Source of the DNA: Pseudomonas coleopterorum
Lineage (GTDB): Bacteria > Pseudomonadota > Gammaproteobacteria > Pseudomonadales > Pseudomonadaceae
Direction: 5' to 3'
NCBI RefSeq assembly: GCF_900105555.1
Contig: NZ_FNTZ01000001.1
Span: 1,364,001 to 1,428,000 of the forward strand
DNA length: 64,000 nt
Part shown: piece by piece, positions 52,570-62,337 of the stretch
How positions within the stretch are numbered: the stretch's first letter is position 1
Layout: each line of letters begins with the position of its first letter
Made by a program: the position numbers and the translations under genes
The notes under the pieces: generated by a model
What the model saw: only the letters and a program-made list of their open reading frames with translations
Told to the model about the DNA's origin: nothing
Databases searched by the model: none

Positions 52570-53712
52570 ATGCTCATAGTCGCCGACGAAAACATCCCGC
52601 TGCTCGACGCTTTCTTCGAAGGCTTTGGAGAAATCCGTCGCTATCCCGGCCGGTCGATCGATCGCGCGGCGGTTGCCGAGGCCGACGTTCTGCTGGTGCG
52701 CTCGGTGACCCAGGTCGACCGTGCCTTGCTTGAAGGCAGCCCGGTGCGCTTCGTCGGCACCTGCACCATCGGCACCGACCATCTGGATCTCGACCACTTC
52801 GCCGAGGCCGGCATCCGCTGGGCCAGCGCGCCGGGCTGCAATGCCCGTGGTGTGGTCGACTACGTGCTGGGCAGCCTGCTGACCCTGGCCGAGGTCGAAG
52901 GTCTGCCGCTGAGCGGGCGTTGCTACGGCATCGTCGGTGCCGGGCAGGTTGGCGGGCGACTGGTCCAGGTGCTGCGCGGGCTGGGCTGGGACGTGCGGGT
53001 GTGTGATCCCTTGCGCGAGGCCAGCGAGGGCGGTGACTTCGTCAGCCTGGAGCACATCGTCGAACACTGCGACGTGATCAGCCTGCACACGCCGCTGACC
53101 CGCAGCGGCCTTCATCCGACCTGGCACTTGTTCGACGATGCGCGTCTGCGCACCCTCAAGCCGGGCACCTGGCTAATCAATGCCGCGCGCGGCCCGGTGA
53201 TCGACAACGCCGCGCTGCGTCACGTTCTGCTGGCGCGTGAAGACCTGCAAGCGGTACTCGACGTCTGGGAGCGGGAGCCTGCGGTCGATCGCGAACTGGC
53301 CGACTGCTGCATGATCGGCACGCCGCACATTGCCGGCTACAGCCTTGACGGTCGCCGCCGTGGCACGGCGCAGATCTATCAGGCCTTGTGCGAGTTCCTC
53401 GGGCGCACTGCCGACGTGCAATTACAAGACCTGCTGCCCAAACCTTGGCTGGGAGAGGTGAACCTGAGCGCCGACACCGATCCGGACTGGGCGCTGGCCA
53501 TGCTGTGCCGCGGTGTCTACGACCCTCGTCGTGACGACGCCGATTTCCGCCGCAGCCTGGACGCGGACACCGATCGGCAGCGACTCGCCTTCGACCAGTT
53601 GCGCAAGCATTACCCACCACGCCGCGAGATCGAAGGCCTGCGCGTGCGTATCGACGGCCCGGCACCTGTGCTCGAGCGCATCGTCGCCGCCCTGGGTGCG
53701 ATCCTGGTCTAG
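52570..53712 (+). CDS. pdxB: Erythronate-4-phosphate dehydrogenase
   Basis: A 380-residue PdxB of normal length. The NAD-binding motif is [16 protein letters not shown] (120-135); the D-2-hydroxyacid dehydrogenase catalytic set is in [14 protein letters not shown] (Arg), the Glu of the [10 protein letters not shown] region and His in [16 protein letters not shown]. The last ~90 residues form the PdxB-specific dimerisation domain. It oxidises 4-phospho-erythronate in pyridoxal 5'-phosphate synthesis. Translation seems to start very close to the 5' end of the message, since no ribosome site precedes ATG 52570. Confidence 0.95.
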   Translation: MLIVADENIPLLDAFFEGFGEIRRYPGRSIDRAAVAEADVLLVRSVTQVDRALLEGSPVRFVGTCTIGTDHLDLDHFAEAGIRWASAPGCNARGVVDYVLGSLLTLAEVEGLPLSGRCYGIVGAGQVGGRLVQVLRGLGWDVRVCDPLREASEGGDFVSLEHIVEHCDVISLHTPLTRSGLHPTWHLFDDARLRTLKPGTWLINAARGPVIDNAALRHVLLAREDLQAVLDVWEREPAVDRELADCCMIGTPHIAGYSLDGRRRGTAQIYQALCEFLGRTADVQLQDLLPKPWLGEVNLSADTDPDWALAMLCRGVYDPRRDDADFRRSLDADTDRQRLAFDQLRKHYPPRREIEGLRVRIDGPAPVLERIVAALGAILV

Positions 53713-53730
53713 CCGAGCGCGAGAAACACG

Positions 53731-53766
53731 AACCCGGCCGTCTGTCATTTCTGTCAGGGCCGGGTT
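53731..53766. terminator. Hairpin between pdxB and a convergent small gene
   Basis: AACCCGGCC (53731-53739) pairs perfectly with GGCCGGGTT (53758-53766) across an 18-base loop that contains CTGTCA twice. A short T run follows on the plus strand. It lies 18 bases past the pdxB stop and likely serves both convergent genes. Confidence 0.6.
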
Positions 53767-53793
53767 TGGAAGGCAGTGAAGCGGGTGGTTCGA

Positions 53794-53973
53794 TCAGACG
53801 TTGCCAGCGGGTTTGACCACGTGCTCTTCCAGCTCGCGACAGGCTTCCTGCACCATGTCTTCGGTAATGGGCACTTCGCGGCCCTGCTCATCGATGATCG
53901 AACCACCGACGGGCTCATGGGGGTGCACCCGTACCACTTCGATGCTTTTCTGCGTGTCGTCATGCGAGCTCAT
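53794..53973 (-). CDS. Small conserved protein, 59 residues
   Basis: This short frame encodes MSSHDDTQKSIEVVRVHPHE and then PVGGSIIDEQGREVPITEDM and a helix ending VVKPAGNV. GAGGAG lies six bases before the ATG at 53973. The pattern (a strand with VVRVHPH, an IIDEQGREVPIT turn, a final amphipathic helix) matches a small protein conserved in Pseudomonas, as I recall, sometimes mislabelled a multidrug transporter. It has no membrane segment. It is divergent from the ABC exporter gene with 141 bp between. Function unknown. Confidence 0.75.
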   Translation of the reverse strand: MSSHDDTQKSIEVVRVHPHEPVGGSIIDEQGREVPITEDMVQEACRELEEHVVKPAGNV

Positions 53974-54114
53974 GGCCTGTCTCCTCTTCAGGTGTTTGCG
54001 CCGTTTGCTACGGCCTGCTTTCTAGCTGACTTTGTGCGTTTCATGGAGTTCCACTGTAGTCGATCCCGCGTCTGGGTGTAGGCTTGTGGACCCTCTGAAT
54101 ACGGATCATCCCCC

Positions 54115-55872
54115 TTGCAGCTATTGTCTTCCAGTCAACGTCGCGGCCTGCGCCTGGCGTGGCGCTTCGTGCGCCCCTATCGATGGCAGGCCATCGGCGC
54201 GCTGCTGGCGTTGCTGGTCACCGCTGGTATCACCCTGTCCATGGGGCAGGGCATTCGGATGCTGGTCGACCAAGGCTTCATGACCCAGTCCACGCACCTG
54301 CTCAACCGCTCGATCGCGGTGTTCATGGTCTTGGTACTAGCCCTGGCGACGGGGACCTTTGCGCGTTTCTACCTGGTGTCCTGGATCGGCGAGCGCTGCG
54401 TCGCCGACATCCGCAAGCAGGTCTTCGATCACCTGGTCCACCTGCACCCGGCGTTCTACGAGAACAACCGCAGCTCCGAAATCCAGTCGCGGCTGACCAC
54501 TGACACGGCCTTGCTGCAATCGGTCATCGGCTCGTCGCTGTCGATGTTCCTGCGCAACCTGCTGATGGTGATCGGCGGTGTGGTGCTGCTGTTCATCACC
54601 AACCCCAAGCTCACCAGCATCGTGGTGGTTGCCTTGCCGCTGGTGCTCGCGCCGATCCTGATGTTCGGTCGTCAGGTGCGGCGTCTGTCGCGACAGAGCC
54701 AGGACCGCATCGCCAACGTCGGCAGCTACGTCGCCGAAACCCTGACCCAGATCAAGACGGTGCAGGCCTACAACCACCAGGCCGAGGACCAGCGACGTTT
54801 TGCCGTGACCGTGGAGCAGGCGTTCGATACGGCCAGACGGCGCATCGTCCAGCGTGCCTGGCTGATCTCGCTAGTGATCGTGCTGGTGCTGGGCGCCGTG
54901 GCGGTGATGCTGTGGGTGGGTGGCATGGACGTGATCGGCGGGCGCATTTCGGCCGGCGAGTTGGCTGCGTTCGTGTTCTATAGCCTGATCGTCGGCAGCG
55001 CCTTCGGCACCCTCAGTGAGGTGGTCGGTGAACTGCAACGCGCTGCTGGCGCTGCGCAACGGATCGCCGAACTGCTGCAGGCGCGCAGTGCGATTCAGTC
55101 GCCCGCCGAGGGCTTGCAGCAGTTGCCGTCGCGAGTGACCGGCGCGTTGGCGCTCGAGGGGGTGGTCTTTGCCTACCCGACGCGGGAGGATGCACCGGCC
55201 ATCCGGGGCATGAGCCTGACGGTTCGGCCGGGTGAAACCCTGGCCCTGGTCGGGCCCTCCGGCGCCGGCAAGTCGACGCTGTTCGAACTGTTGCTGCGGT
55301 TCTACGATCCGCAGCAGGGCCGCCTGCTCATCGACGGTATCGACCTGCGCCAGCTTGACCCGCAGGACCTGCGTCGACATTTCGCCATCGTCTCGCAAAC
55401 ACCGGCGCTGTTCTTCGGCAGCGTCGAGGACAATATCCGCTATGGTCGCGCCGACGCCACCGCCGAGCAGGTCGAGACGGCTGCGCGCATCGCCCATGCC
55501 CATGATTTCATCGTGCAGTTACCGCAGGACTATCAGACGCCGCTGGGCGATGCCGGCATGGGACTTTCAGGCGGACAGCGCCAACGCCTGGCGATTGCAC
55601 GAGCGCTGCTGGTCGATGCACCGATCCTGTTGCTGGACGAAGCCACCAGCGCCCTGGATGCGCAGAGTGAACACCTGATCCAGCAGGCCTTGCCTACGTT
55701 GATGCAGGGCCGCACGACGCTGGTCATCGCCCACCGTCTGGCCACGGTGCAGAACGCCGACCGCATTGCAGTGATCGATCAAGGGTGTCTGGTGGCGCTG
55801 GGAACCCACGCCGAGCTGGTGGCCAGCAATGCCCTGTACGCGCGCCTGGCGCACCTGCAGTTCGGGCACTAG
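54115..55872 (+). CDS. ABC exporter, MsbA/LmrA-like half transporter
   Basis: A 585-residue half-size ABC exporter: six membrane segments (about 20-310), then the ATPase domain. Walker A is GPSGAGKSTLFELLL (near 380-388), Q-loop SQTPALFFGSVEDNI, signature LSGGQRQRLAIARALL, Walker B ILLLDEATSALD and H-loop IAHRLATV. Such proteins export lipids, peptides or drugs as homodimers. Translation starts at TTG 54115, with only weak GGA-type ribosome contact; there is no ATG alternative upstream. MsbA itself is normally linked to lpxK, which is absent here, so this is another paralogue. Confidence 0.88.
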   Translation: MQLLSSSQRRGLRLAWRFVRPYRWQAIGALLALLVTAGITLSMGQGIRMLVDQGFMTQSTHLLNRSIAVFMVLVLALATGTFARFYLVSWIGERCVADIRKQVFDHLVHLHPAFYENNRSSEIQSRLTTDTALLQSVIGSSLSMFLRNLLMVIGGVVLLFITNPKLTSIVVVALPLVLAPILMFGRQVRRLSRQSQDRIANVGSYVAETLTQIKTVQAYNHQAEDQRRFAVTVEQAFDTARRRIVQRAWLISLVIVLVLGAVAVMLWVGGMDVIGGRISAGELAAFVFYSLIVGSAFGTLSEVVGELQRAAGAAQRIAELLQARSAIQSPAEGLQQLPSRVTGALALEGVVFAYPTREDAPAIRGMSLTVRPGETLALVGPSGAGKSTLFELLLRFYDPQQGRLLIDGIDLRQLDPQDLRRHFAIVSQTPALFFGSVEDNIRYGRADATAEQVETAARIAHAHDFIVQLPQDYQTPLGDAGMGLSGGQRQRLAIARALLVDAPILLLDEATSALDAQSEHLIQQALPTLMQGRTTLVIAHRLATVQNADRIAVIDQGCLVALGTHAELVASNALYARLAHLQFGH

Positions 55873-55879
55873 AGCGGAC

Positions 55880-55899
55880 GGCCCCCAGGGCTGGGGGCC
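55880..55899. terminator. Perfect hairpin between convergent genes
   Basis: GGCCCCCAG-gg-CTGGGGGCC lies in the 34-base gap between the ABC exporter and ppnP. The stem is very stable but has no U tract, so its role as a terminator is only likely. Confidence 0.55.
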
Positions 55900-55906
55900 G
55901 GCATCA

Positions 55907-56188
55907 TCAACGGTACTGGCAGAGGTAGGCGGTTTCCACTTCCACGGTCAGCTGAAACTTGCTGTTGGCCGGTACATCGAACTGGCTGCCGGCGGCGAAG
56001 GTTTGCCAGTCGCTGGCATCGGGCAGCTTGACCGTCAGGGCGCCGGATACCACGTGCATGACTTCGCTCTGGGCCGTACCGAATTCATACTCGCCTGGCG
56101 CCATGACGCCAATGGTGGCGGGGCCGTCAGCTTCGGTGAAAGCGATGGACTTGACGGTGCCGTCGAAGTATTCGTTGACCTTGAACAT
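55907..56188 (-). CDS. ppnP: Pyrimidine/purine nucleoside phosphorylase PpnP
   Basis: A 93-residue cupin of the PpnP (DUF1255/YaiE) family, full length. [16 protein letters not shown] opens it; [30 protein letters not shown] is the cupin core and [17 protein letters not shown] the second half. PpnP phosphorolyses a broad range of nucleosides to free bases and ribose 1-phosphate. The start is ATG 56188 with AAGGA eight bases before; the longer open frame is not conserved-looking. Confidence 0.93.
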   Translation of the reverse strand: MFKVNEYFDGTVKSIAFTEADGPATIGVMAPGEYEFGTAQSEVMHVVSGALTVKLPDASDWQTFAAGSQFDVPANSKFQLTVEVETAYLCQYR

Positions 56189-56259
56189 GAGTCGGTTCCT
56201 TGCGAAGGGGTGGAAAGGGCTGGCCAGTATGCCCAAGCCCTGGCAGGCCGTCATCCGCT

Positions 56260-56802
56260 TTACGGCGCCAGCACCATGGGCAGCAGGCGCGCGGTGTTGC
56301 GCGCGTCTTCCAGGGCCCGGTGCTGTTGACCGCTGAACTGCAGGCCAGCCAGTTGCAGGGCGCCGGTCAGTCCCAGCGGGCGCGGTAGTTGGCGGGCCTT
56401 GGCGAAGCGCTGCTTGAGATTGATGTGCGGCACGCGCGCCAACACGCTCTCCAGGTTGTGCTGCTGCCAGTCCTGCAGTAATTGAAGACGGTCGTAGTCG
56501 CCCCAGCTAACCCAACCCTGCAACTGCCCCCGGTGAGGCGCCAGCCACTGTTCGAAGCTTCTCCAGACCTGGGTCAGGACCGCTGCAGCGTCGACGTCGG
56601 CCTGGCCGATGTGCGTCAGCTCGCGGCAGAACGGCGTCAGACTGGGGCGGCGCACCGGTTTGACGAAGCGCTGGAAGTGGTCGACCTCACTGCCATCGCG
56701 GTTGACCAGGCTCGCACCGATCTCGATGATTTCCATTTCAGTGACCGGCCAACCACCTTCGTCGGTGGTGGCTTCCAGGTCGATGACCAGCCAATGCGGC
56801 AT
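56260..56802 (-). CDS. DEDDh 3'-5' exonuclease (ERI-1/KapD-like)
   Basis: A 180-residue exonuclease of the DnaQ-like fold. The acidic residues are in order: Exo [10 protein letters not shown], Exo [12 protein letters not shown] and Exo [16 protein letters not shown], whose His-x4-Asp makes it a DEDDh type. [15 protein letters not shown] is the conserved segment between them. It is shorter than ribonuclease T and lacks its extra cysteines. Family members trim RNA or short DNA; the substrate is not determinable. It is upstream of ppnP on the same strand (71 bases). Confidence 0.87.
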   Translation of the reverse strand: MPHWLVIDLEATTDEGGWPVTEMEIIEIGASLVNRDGSEVDHFQRFVKPVRRPSLTPFCRELTHIGQADVDAAAVLTQVWRSFEQWLAPHRGQLQGWVSWGDYDRLQLLQDWQQHNLESVLARVPHINLKQRFAKARQLPRPLGLTGALQLAGLQFSGQQHRALEDARNTARLLPMVLAP

Positions 56803-57006
56803 ACCAGGCTCCCAGGCACATGCGCTTAGAGGCTAGAGCCCAAGTCGATGCAAAGAGTTCCGAGATCCGGGAACAGGAGAGCGGGTCAGGCCACCGCAGG
56901 AGCGGGCGAGGGTGTCGAACGCACGTACAGGGTTTAGCAGTTGTCAGCCCGACGTAAAACCCCTAGCGTACGTGCTTCGCAAAACGGCTGGTGAGGGTTC
57001 TCTGTC

Positions 57007-57849
57007 TTGAAGTACGGTTATGTTAAGGCGGCCCTGCCACGTCTGTTGCTGGCCGGATGGGCCTTTTGGGTTCTGAGCGCGCAGGCGGCCCAGGAAGTGC
57101 GTGTCGGCGCCGCCCATTTTCCACCCTATGTCGTGCATCCCGAACAAGGGAGCGACGAAGGCCTGCTGCCCCTGCTCATCGATCAGTTGAACCAGGTGCA
57201 GACCAACTGGCACTTCGTTCTGGTGCCGACCTCGATCGCTCGACGTTATCAGGACTTCGAGAAAGGCCGGGTCGACATGGCGATGTTCGAGAACCCACTG
57301 TGGGGCTGGCAGCGCATCAAGCACAGCGCGGTCGATCTGGGGCTGGAGGATGCCGAGGTCTTCGTGGCGCTCAAGGACGGCAATGATCAGGAGGTCTTCG
57401 ACGACCTGAATGGCAAGCGCATGGCGCTGTTCTATGGCTATCACTACGCGTTCGCGGATTTCGATGCCAACCCGCAGTACTTGTTGCGCCGCTTCAACGC
57501 CGTACTGACCTACTCACATGAAAGCAACCTGATGATGATCGTGCGCAAGCGTGCCGACATCGCCTTGGTAACGCGGTCGTTCCTGGCGGATTTCATCGCT
57601 CACAATCCGGAGGTCGGCTCGCAGTTGCTGGTCTCCCAGCGAGTTGATCAGATCTATCGGCACTATGCACTGTTGCGCCCCGGTGCGCCCATCACGGCTG
57701 AGGAGTTCACCGCGCTGATGCAGCAGATGCACGCCAGCGGCAGGCTGCAGCCCATCTTCACACCCGCCAAGGTGGCGGTGTTGGAGCAACCTGCCCGTCG
57801 AGTCGCAGTGCGTCAGCCGGTCGCCAAGCCCCGAGGCGGTCAACGGTAG
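57007..57849 (+). CDS. Periplasmic amino-acid-type binding protein (SBP family 3)
   Basis: A 280-residue exported protein. The signal peptide runs to AFWVLSAQAAQEV. The mature protein has the two-lobe pattern of family 3 binding proteins: VRVGAAHFPPYVV, then VPTSIARRYQDFEKGRVDMAMFENP, then VFVALKDGNDQEVFDDLNGKRMALFYGYHYAFADF and the later ADIALVTRSFLADFI. No permease or ATPase is linked, so it may be a lone scavenger or a sensor partner. Translation starts at TTG 57007; the ribosome site is GAGGG-like at a slightly long distance. Confidence 0.82.
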   Translation: MKYGYVKAALPRLLLAGWAFWVLSAQAAQEVRVGAAHFPPYVVHPEQGSDEGLLPLLIDQLNQVQTNWHFVLVPTSIARRYQDFEKGRVDMAMFENPLWGWQRIKHSAVDLGLEDAEVFVALKDGNDQEVFDDLNGKRMALFYGYHYAFADFDANPQYLLRRFNAVLTYSHESNLMMIVRKRADIALVTRSFLADFIAHNPEVGSQLLVSQRVDQIYRHYALLRPGAPITAEEFTALMQQMHASGRLQPIFTPAKVAVLEQPARRVAVRQPVAKPRGGQR

Positions 57850-58034
57850 GATTGGCGTCCCGATACGCGGATAACGTAGGCCCGGCTCTCGCGCTCCGCT
57901 TCCTCGCGAGTCGCGAACGGGCCTTCGAGGGTGTTTTCCCGCGTGCTGAAGAAGTAGAAGCCATTGACCGTGCTGAACCGCTCGGCACGAAAGTGCGTGG
58001 TTTCAACGAGGTCCTGCGCACGCTTGCCGAACAT
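57840..58034 (-). CDS. DUF6316 family small protein
   Basis: A 64-residue soluble protein, FGKRAQDLVETTHFRAERFS then VNGFYFFSTRENTLEGPFAT and REEAERESRAYVIRV, matching the DUF6316 pattern. I take the start at ATG 58034, with AGGA eight bases before, although ATG 58043 is in frame. Its 3' end overlaps the binding-protein gene by ten bases, so the two converge. Function unknown. Confidence 0.78.
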   Translation of the reverse strand: MFGKRAQDLVETTHFRAERFSTVNGFYFFSTRENTLEGPFATREEAERESRAYVIRVSGRQSYR

Positions 58035-58130
58035 GATGGGCATCCTGTGTAGGGTTCGATCTTTGACGTGGATCAGGTCTGTCCACCGCTGGCGCCATCG
58101 AGAGGGTACGAAGGCGCTGGCGGCGAAAGC

Positions 58131-59507
58131 TTAAAGCATTTCTTCGGGTCGCACCCACTGATCGAACTCGGCTTCGCTCAGGTAACCCAGCGACAACGCG
58201 GATTCGCGAAGGGTCAGGCCTTCAGCGTAGGCCTTCTTGGCAATCTCGGCGGCTTTATCGTAGCCAATGTGTGGATTGAGCGCCGTGACCAGCATCAGCC
58301 CCCGTTCCAGGTGCTCGCCCATCTGCTGCGCATCCGGTACCAGGCCCGCCACGCAGTGTTCCTGGAAGTTGCGGCAGCCATCGGCAAGCAGCTTGATCGA
58401 TTGCAGCAGGTTATGGATGATCACCGGCTTGTAGACGTTGAGCTGCAGGTGACCCTGGCTTGCGGCGATGCCGATCACCACGTCATTGCCCATGACCTGG
58501 CAGGCCAGCATGGACAGCGCCTCGCACTGTGTCGGATTGACCTTGCCGGGCATGATGGAACTGCCTGGTTCATTGGCAGGCAACTTGATCTCGGCCAGTC
58601 CTGCACGGGGTCCGGAGCCCAGCAGGCGGAAGTCATTGGCCAGTTTCATCAAGGCCACGGCGAGGGTCTTGAGTGCGCCCGACAAGCTGGTCAGGGCCTC
58701 ATGGCCAGCCAATGCCGCGAACTTGTTCGGCGCCGTGACGAAGGGCAGCCCGGAGAGCGCCGCCAACTCGGCAGCGATCGCTTCGCCGAAACCTTTGGGT
58801 GCATTGAGCCCGGTACCCACCGCAGTGCCGCCCTGAGCCAGCTCGCATACCGCAGGCAGAGCATTGCGAATGGCTTTCTGTGCGTACTCCAGCTGTGCCA
58901 CGTAGGCCGAGACTTCCTGGCCGAAGGTGATCGGCGTGGCGTCCATCATGTGCGTGCGACCGGTCTTGACCAGTTGCATATGTCGCGCGGCCAGTTCGGC
59001 CAGGCCCTCACCCAGCACGGCGATTGCCGGCAATAGATCGGCGTGCACGGCCTGGGCGGCAGCGATGTGCATGGCGGTCGGGAAGCAGTCGTTGGAACTT
59101 TGCGAGCGGTTGACGTGGTCGTTGGGGTGCACTGGCGACTTGCCGCCACGCCCCTTGCCGGCCAGTTCGTTGGCCCGCCCGGCGATCACTTCGTTGACGT
59201 TCATGTTGCTCTGGGTGCCGCTGCCCGTCTGCCAGACCACCAGAGGAAACTGATCGTCATGCTCGCCGGCGAGCACTTCGTTGGCGGCCTGCTCGATCAA
59301 TCGGGCGATATCGGCCGGCAGGTCGCCGTTGCGATCGTTGACCCGCGCGGCGGCCTTCTTGACCAGCGCCAGGGCGTGCGAAACCGGCAGCGGCATGCGT
59401 TCCTCGCCGATGGCGAAATTCACCAGCGAACGCTGGGTCTGGGCGCCCCAGTAGGCCTCTTCAGGAACTTCGACCTGTCCCAGGCTGTCTGTTTCGATAC
59501 GACTCAT
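58131..59507 (-). CDS. fumC: Class II fumarate hydratase
   Basis: A 458-residue fumarase [23 protein letters not shown], the catalytic histidine segment [18 protein letters not shown], and the family signature [15 protein letters not shown] are all intact. It interconverts fumarate and malate in the TCA cycle without an iron-sulfur cluster, which makes it the oxygen-tolerant isozyme. ATG 59507 ([10 protein letters not shown]) gives a ten-base spacing to GGAG; the in-frame ATG at 59516 would leave almost none. It is divergent from the DUF2059 gene. Pseudomonas often carries two fumC copies; this one has the neighbours of the second copy (fumC2-like). Confidence 0.95.
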   Translation of the reverse strand: MSRIETDSLGQVEVPEEAYWGAQTQRSLVNFAIGEERMPLPVSHALALVKKAAARVNDRNGDLPADIARLIEQAANEVLAGEHDDQFPLVVWQTGSGTQSNMNVNEVIAGRANELAGKGRGGKSPVHPNDHVNRSQSSNDCFPTAMHIAAAQAVHADLLPAIAVLGEGLAELAARHMQLVKTGRTHMMDATPITFGQEVSAYVAQLEYAQKAIRNALPAVCELAQGGTAVGTGLNAPKGFGEAIAAELAALSGLPFVTAPNKFAALAGHEALTSLSGALKTLAVALMKLANDFRLLGSGPRAGLAEIKLPANEPGSSIMPGKVNPTQCEALSMLACQVMGNDVVIGIAASQGHLQLNVYKPVIIHNLLQSIKLLADGCRNFQEHCVAGLVPDAQQMGEHLERGLMLVTALNPHIGYDKAAEIAKKAYAEGLTLRESALSLGYLSEAEFDQWVRPEEML

Positions 59508-59730
59508 GCTGTTCATGCTCCTTGTTGTCGATCTCGCGTCACACCCCGACGATGCACGGGCGGGTCTCGCTGCGGTTCACCGGCAGCCTTGGCTGTTAGG
59601 GTACGCACCCCGCTTCAGGTTCCATGAAACTGTAAGTGCCGTTCGTAGCCCGGGGTTGAGTGACGCACGAACATGAGCGCAGAATGATCGTTTCTGGGGT
59701 TCTACCTCGCCTGCTAGATAAGGAAACTCG

Positions 59731-60270
59731 ATGACTCGTTTTCGCGCCATCTGCACCGCGGCTGTTCTCGTCTGTGCCAGTGGCCAGGTCCTTGCCGACA
59801 CCGCCAGCCATAACGCCAGCGCCGAAGCCTTCCTGATGATGGCTCATGCGGACAAGCTGGGCACCCCGGTGTACATGCAAGTACAACAAATGTTCGCCCA
59901 GCGCTTCGAGCAGACCAAGGCACCGGCCAGCAAGCAGGCCACCCTGGAAACCTACCAGGCCAAGGCCAACGCCGCGCTGGATCAAGCCATCGGCTGGCCG
60001 AAGCTCAAGCCCGACATGGTCAAGCTGTACACCAGCAACTTCTCCGAGCAGGAACTCAAGGACCTGGTCAAGTTCTACCAGTCCCCGCTGGGCAAGAAGG
60101 TCCTGGAAAAAATGCCGGCCGTGACCCAACAGTCTGCCCAGCTGACCCAACAGAAACTGGAAAGCGCGGTACCCGTGGTCAACAACCTGCTGGCTGACAT
60201 GACCAAGGAACTGGACCCGCAGGGCGCTGCCAAGGCTGCTGCCGGTGCGGCCAAGCCTGCGAAGCCATAA
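59731..60270 (+). CDS. DUF2059 domain exported protein
   Basis: A 179-residue periplasmic-type protein. The signal peptide TRFRAICTAAVLVCASGQVLA is followed by a helical domain. The DUF2059 core is KPDMVKLYTSNFSEQELKDLVKFYQSPLGKKVLEKMPAVTQQSAQLTQ. The tail is Ala/Lys-rich. Function unknown. AAGGA before ATG 59731 supports the start. It is followed by bolA after 14 bases, so an operon is likely. Confidence 0.87.
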   Translation: MTRFRAICTAAVLVCASGQVLADTASHNASAEAFLMMAHADKLGTPVYMQVQQMFAQRFEQTKAPASKQATLETYQAKANAALDQAIGWPKLKPDMVKLYTSNFSEQELKDLVKFYQSPLGKKVLEKMPAVTQQSAQLTQQKLESAVPVVNNLLADMTKELDPQGAAKAAAGAAKPAKP

Positions 60271-60284
60271 CGGAGTCGCTGGCG

Positions 60285-60581
60285 ATGTCGATGAAGGAAC
60301 GCATCGTGTCCACGCTGCAGATGCTGCAACCCGAGCATCTTGACGTGCTCGACGAGAGCCATATGCACAGCCGTGGCACCGAGACGCACTACAAGGCGGT
60401 TCTGGTCAGCGAACGTTTCGCCGGTCTGAACAGTGTCAAGCGCCACCAATTGGTGTATGGCACGCTCGGCGAGCTGATGGGCGAGTTCCATGCCCTGGCG
60501 CTGCATACTTACACGCCGCAGGAATGGGCGCAGGTCGGTGCTGCACCGGCGTCGCCCACCTGCGCCGGCGGTGGCCACTGA
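60285..60581 (+). CDS. bolA: BolA family protein
   Basis: A 98-residue BolA. LQPEHLDVLDESHMHSRGTETHYKAVLVSERFAGLNSVKRHQLVYGTLGELM spans the class II KH-like fold; the conserved His in the H-x-H region and the later HALALHTYTPQEW are present. BolA binds monothiol glutaredoxins through an iron-sulfur cluster and influences morphology and iron regulation. It has an extra Cys near the end, CAGGGH. A perfect terminator follows. Confidence 0.92.
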   Translation: MSMKERIVSTLQMLQPEHLDVLDESHMHSRGTETHYKAVLVSERFAGLNSVKRHQLVYGTLGELMGEFHALALHTYTPQEWAQVGAAPASPTCAGGGH

Positions 60582-60619
60582 GCCCTGAGCACTGGGCTTC
60601 GAAACTTGCTAGAATCCAG

Positions 60620-60653
60620 AACCCGTCAGCGGCATGCCGCTGGCGGGTTTTTT
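60620..60653 (+). terminator. Rho-independent terminator after bolA
   Basis: AACCCGTCAGCGGC pairs with GCCGCTGGCGGGTT around a tiny loop and is followed by a T run to 60653. One G-T pair interrupts a 14-bp stem. Confidence 0.9.
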
Positions 60654-60759
60654 CATTCAGGCACCTTGAAAACCCGTTCCCCGACCTGTCTCGTGACTTG
60701 TCCCCTGAAAACATACCGGTCCGGCCCTTGCGCGGTCGACCACCTGGAGCGTTTCACCC

Positions 60760-61698
60760 ATGACCCAAGCTATCGTCGTGGCGGCACTGTACAAGTTCGT
60801 CACCCTGGAAAACTACGTCGAGATGCGTGAGCCGCTGCTGCAGGCCATGCTCGACAACGGAATCAAGGGCACCCTGTTGATTGCCGAAGAAGGCATCAAC
60901 GGCACGGTGTCCGGCACCCGCGAGGGTATCGACGGGCTGCTGGCCTGGCTCAAGCTCGACCCGCGCATGGACGACATCGACCACAAGGAGTCCTACTGCG
61001 ACGAACAGCCGTTCTATCGCACCAAGGTCAAGTTGAAGAAAGAAATCGTCACCCTTGGCGTACCCGGTGTGGACCCCAATCGTACGGTCGGTACCTACGT
61101 CGAGCCACAGGACTGGAATGCGTTGCTCGACGATCCTGAAGTCCTGCTGATCGATACCCGCAACGACTACGAGGTCGCCATCGGCACCTTTCAGGGCGCC
61201 GTGGACCCCAGGACCGCGTCGTTCCGTGAGTTCCCCGACTACATCAAGGCCCACTTCGACCCCGCCGTGCACAAGAAAGTCGCAATGTTCTGCACTGGCG
61301 GCATCCGCTGCGAAAAAGCCTCCAGCTACATGCTGGGCGAAGGGTTCGAAGAGGTCTACCACCTCAAGGGCGGCATTCTCAAATACCTGGAAGAGGTGCC
61401 CCAGCAGGAAAGCAAGTGGGAAGGCGACTGCTTCGTCTTCGACAATCGCGTCACCGTACGTCACGACCTCAGCGAAGGCGACTACGACCAATGCCACGCC
61501 TGCCGCACACCGATCAGTGTCGAAGACCGTGCCAGCGAGCACTACGTCCCCGGCGTCAGTTGTCCGCATTGCTGGAACAGCCTGAGCGAGAAGACGCGCA
61601 AGAGCGCCATCGATCGTCAGAAACAGATCGAACTGGCTCGCGCGCGCAATCTGCCGCACCCTATCGGGCACAATTATCGCAAAGCCGCTCAGGACTGA
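60760..61698 (+). CDS. trhO: tRNA uridine(34) hydroxylase TrhO (rhodanese-like)
   Basis: A 312-residue YceA/TrhO. The N-terminal acylphosphatase-like domain ([21 protein letters not shown] and [21 protein letters not shown]) precedes a rhodanese domain with the active cysteine in [17 protein letters not shown] (near 180). [29 protein letters not shown] supplies a four-Cys site at the C-terminus. TrhO hydroxylates U34 of tRNAs to 5-hydroxyuridine using oxygen. Start ATG 60760; GGAG precedes it at a somewhat long distance. It is followed by the DsbA-like gene after three bases. Confidence 0.93.
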   Translation: MTQAIVVAALYKFVTLENYVEMREPLLQAMLDNGIKGTLLIAEEGINGTVSGTREGIDGLLAWLKLDPRMDDIDHKESYCDEQPFYRTKVKLKKEIVTLGVPGVDPNRTVGTYVEPQDWNALLDDPEVLLIDTRNDYEVAIGTFQGAVDPRTASFREFPDYIKAHFDPAVHKKVAMFCTGGIRCEKASSYMLGEGFEEVYHLKGGILKYLEEVPQQESKWEGDCFVFDNRVTVRHDLSEGDYDQCHACRTPISVEDRASEHYVPGVSCPHCWNSLSEKTRKSAIDRQKQIELARARNLPHPIGHNYRKAAQD

Positions 61699-61701
61699 GT
61701 C

Positions 61702-62337
61702 ATGTCGCGCAACCGCCTGATCTACGTGATGGACCCGATGTGCTCCTGGTGCTGGGGCTTCGCCCCCGTGGCTCAGGCCCTGATCGATCAGGCCGAGGCC
61801 GCAGGGGTCAAGACCCACATCGTGGTGGGCGGGCTGCGCAGCAGTGGTGCGGCGTTGGAGCCCACCACTCGCAATTACATCCTCGAGCACTGGCACGCCG
61901 TGCACGAGGCCACCGGTCAACCCTTTGCGTTCGAAGGGGCCTTGCCGGCAGGCTTCGTCTACGATACTGAACCAGCGTGCCGGGCGATCGTGGCGGTCCG
62001 CGAGTTGGCGCCCGACCTGGTGTGGCCGCTGGTCCAGCTGATCCAGCAGGCGTTCTACACCGAGCGCCTTGACGTAACCCAGCCAGCGCAACTGGCCAGC
62101 CTGGCCGAGCGGGCAGGGGTGCCGCGCATCGAATTCGTCGAGGCATTCGACAGCGATCAGCGGGTGCAGACCACCCAGGCGGATGTCGCCTGGGCGCAGG
62201 GGTTGGGCATTGCAGGTTTCCCGACGCTGCTCGCCGAGCGGGAGGGTCAGCTGGCCTTGCTGACCAATGGTTATCGACCGCTGGCCGAGCTGTCGCCGCT
62301 GTTGGCCCGCTGGCTGGAACGTGCTGCCCATGCATGA
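61702..62337 (+). CDS. DsbA family (FrnE-like) thioredoxin-fold protein
   Basis: A 211-residue thioredoxin-fold protein without a signal peptide, hence cytoplasmic. The active site MDPMCSWCWGFAP (Cys14, Cys17) and the cis-Pro region IAGFPTLLAER are those of the 2-hydroxychromene isomerase/FrnE branch of DsbA proteins. It may act as a cytosolic thiol oxidoreductase or a glutathione-dependent enzyme. It starts three bases after trhO, and the following ABC gene starts within its last codons, so the three are an operon. Confidence 0.87.
   Translation: MSRNRLIYVMDPMCSWCWGFAPVAQALIDQAEAAGVKTHIVVGGLRSSGAALEPTTRNYILEHWHAVHEATGQPFAFEGALPAGFVYDTEPACRAIVAVRELAPDLVWPLVQLIQQAFYTERLDVTQPAQLASLAERAGVPRIEFVEAFDSDQRVQTTQADVAWAQGLGIAGFPTLLAEREGQLALLTNGYRPLAELSPLLARWLERAAHA

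Noticed and set aside
52374..52579. Three overlapping short frames with repeated [17 protein letters not shown] peptides
   Set aside because: They translate the tandem REP units; peptide repeats only reflect the 65-bp DNA repeat, and no start or ribosome site is convincing.
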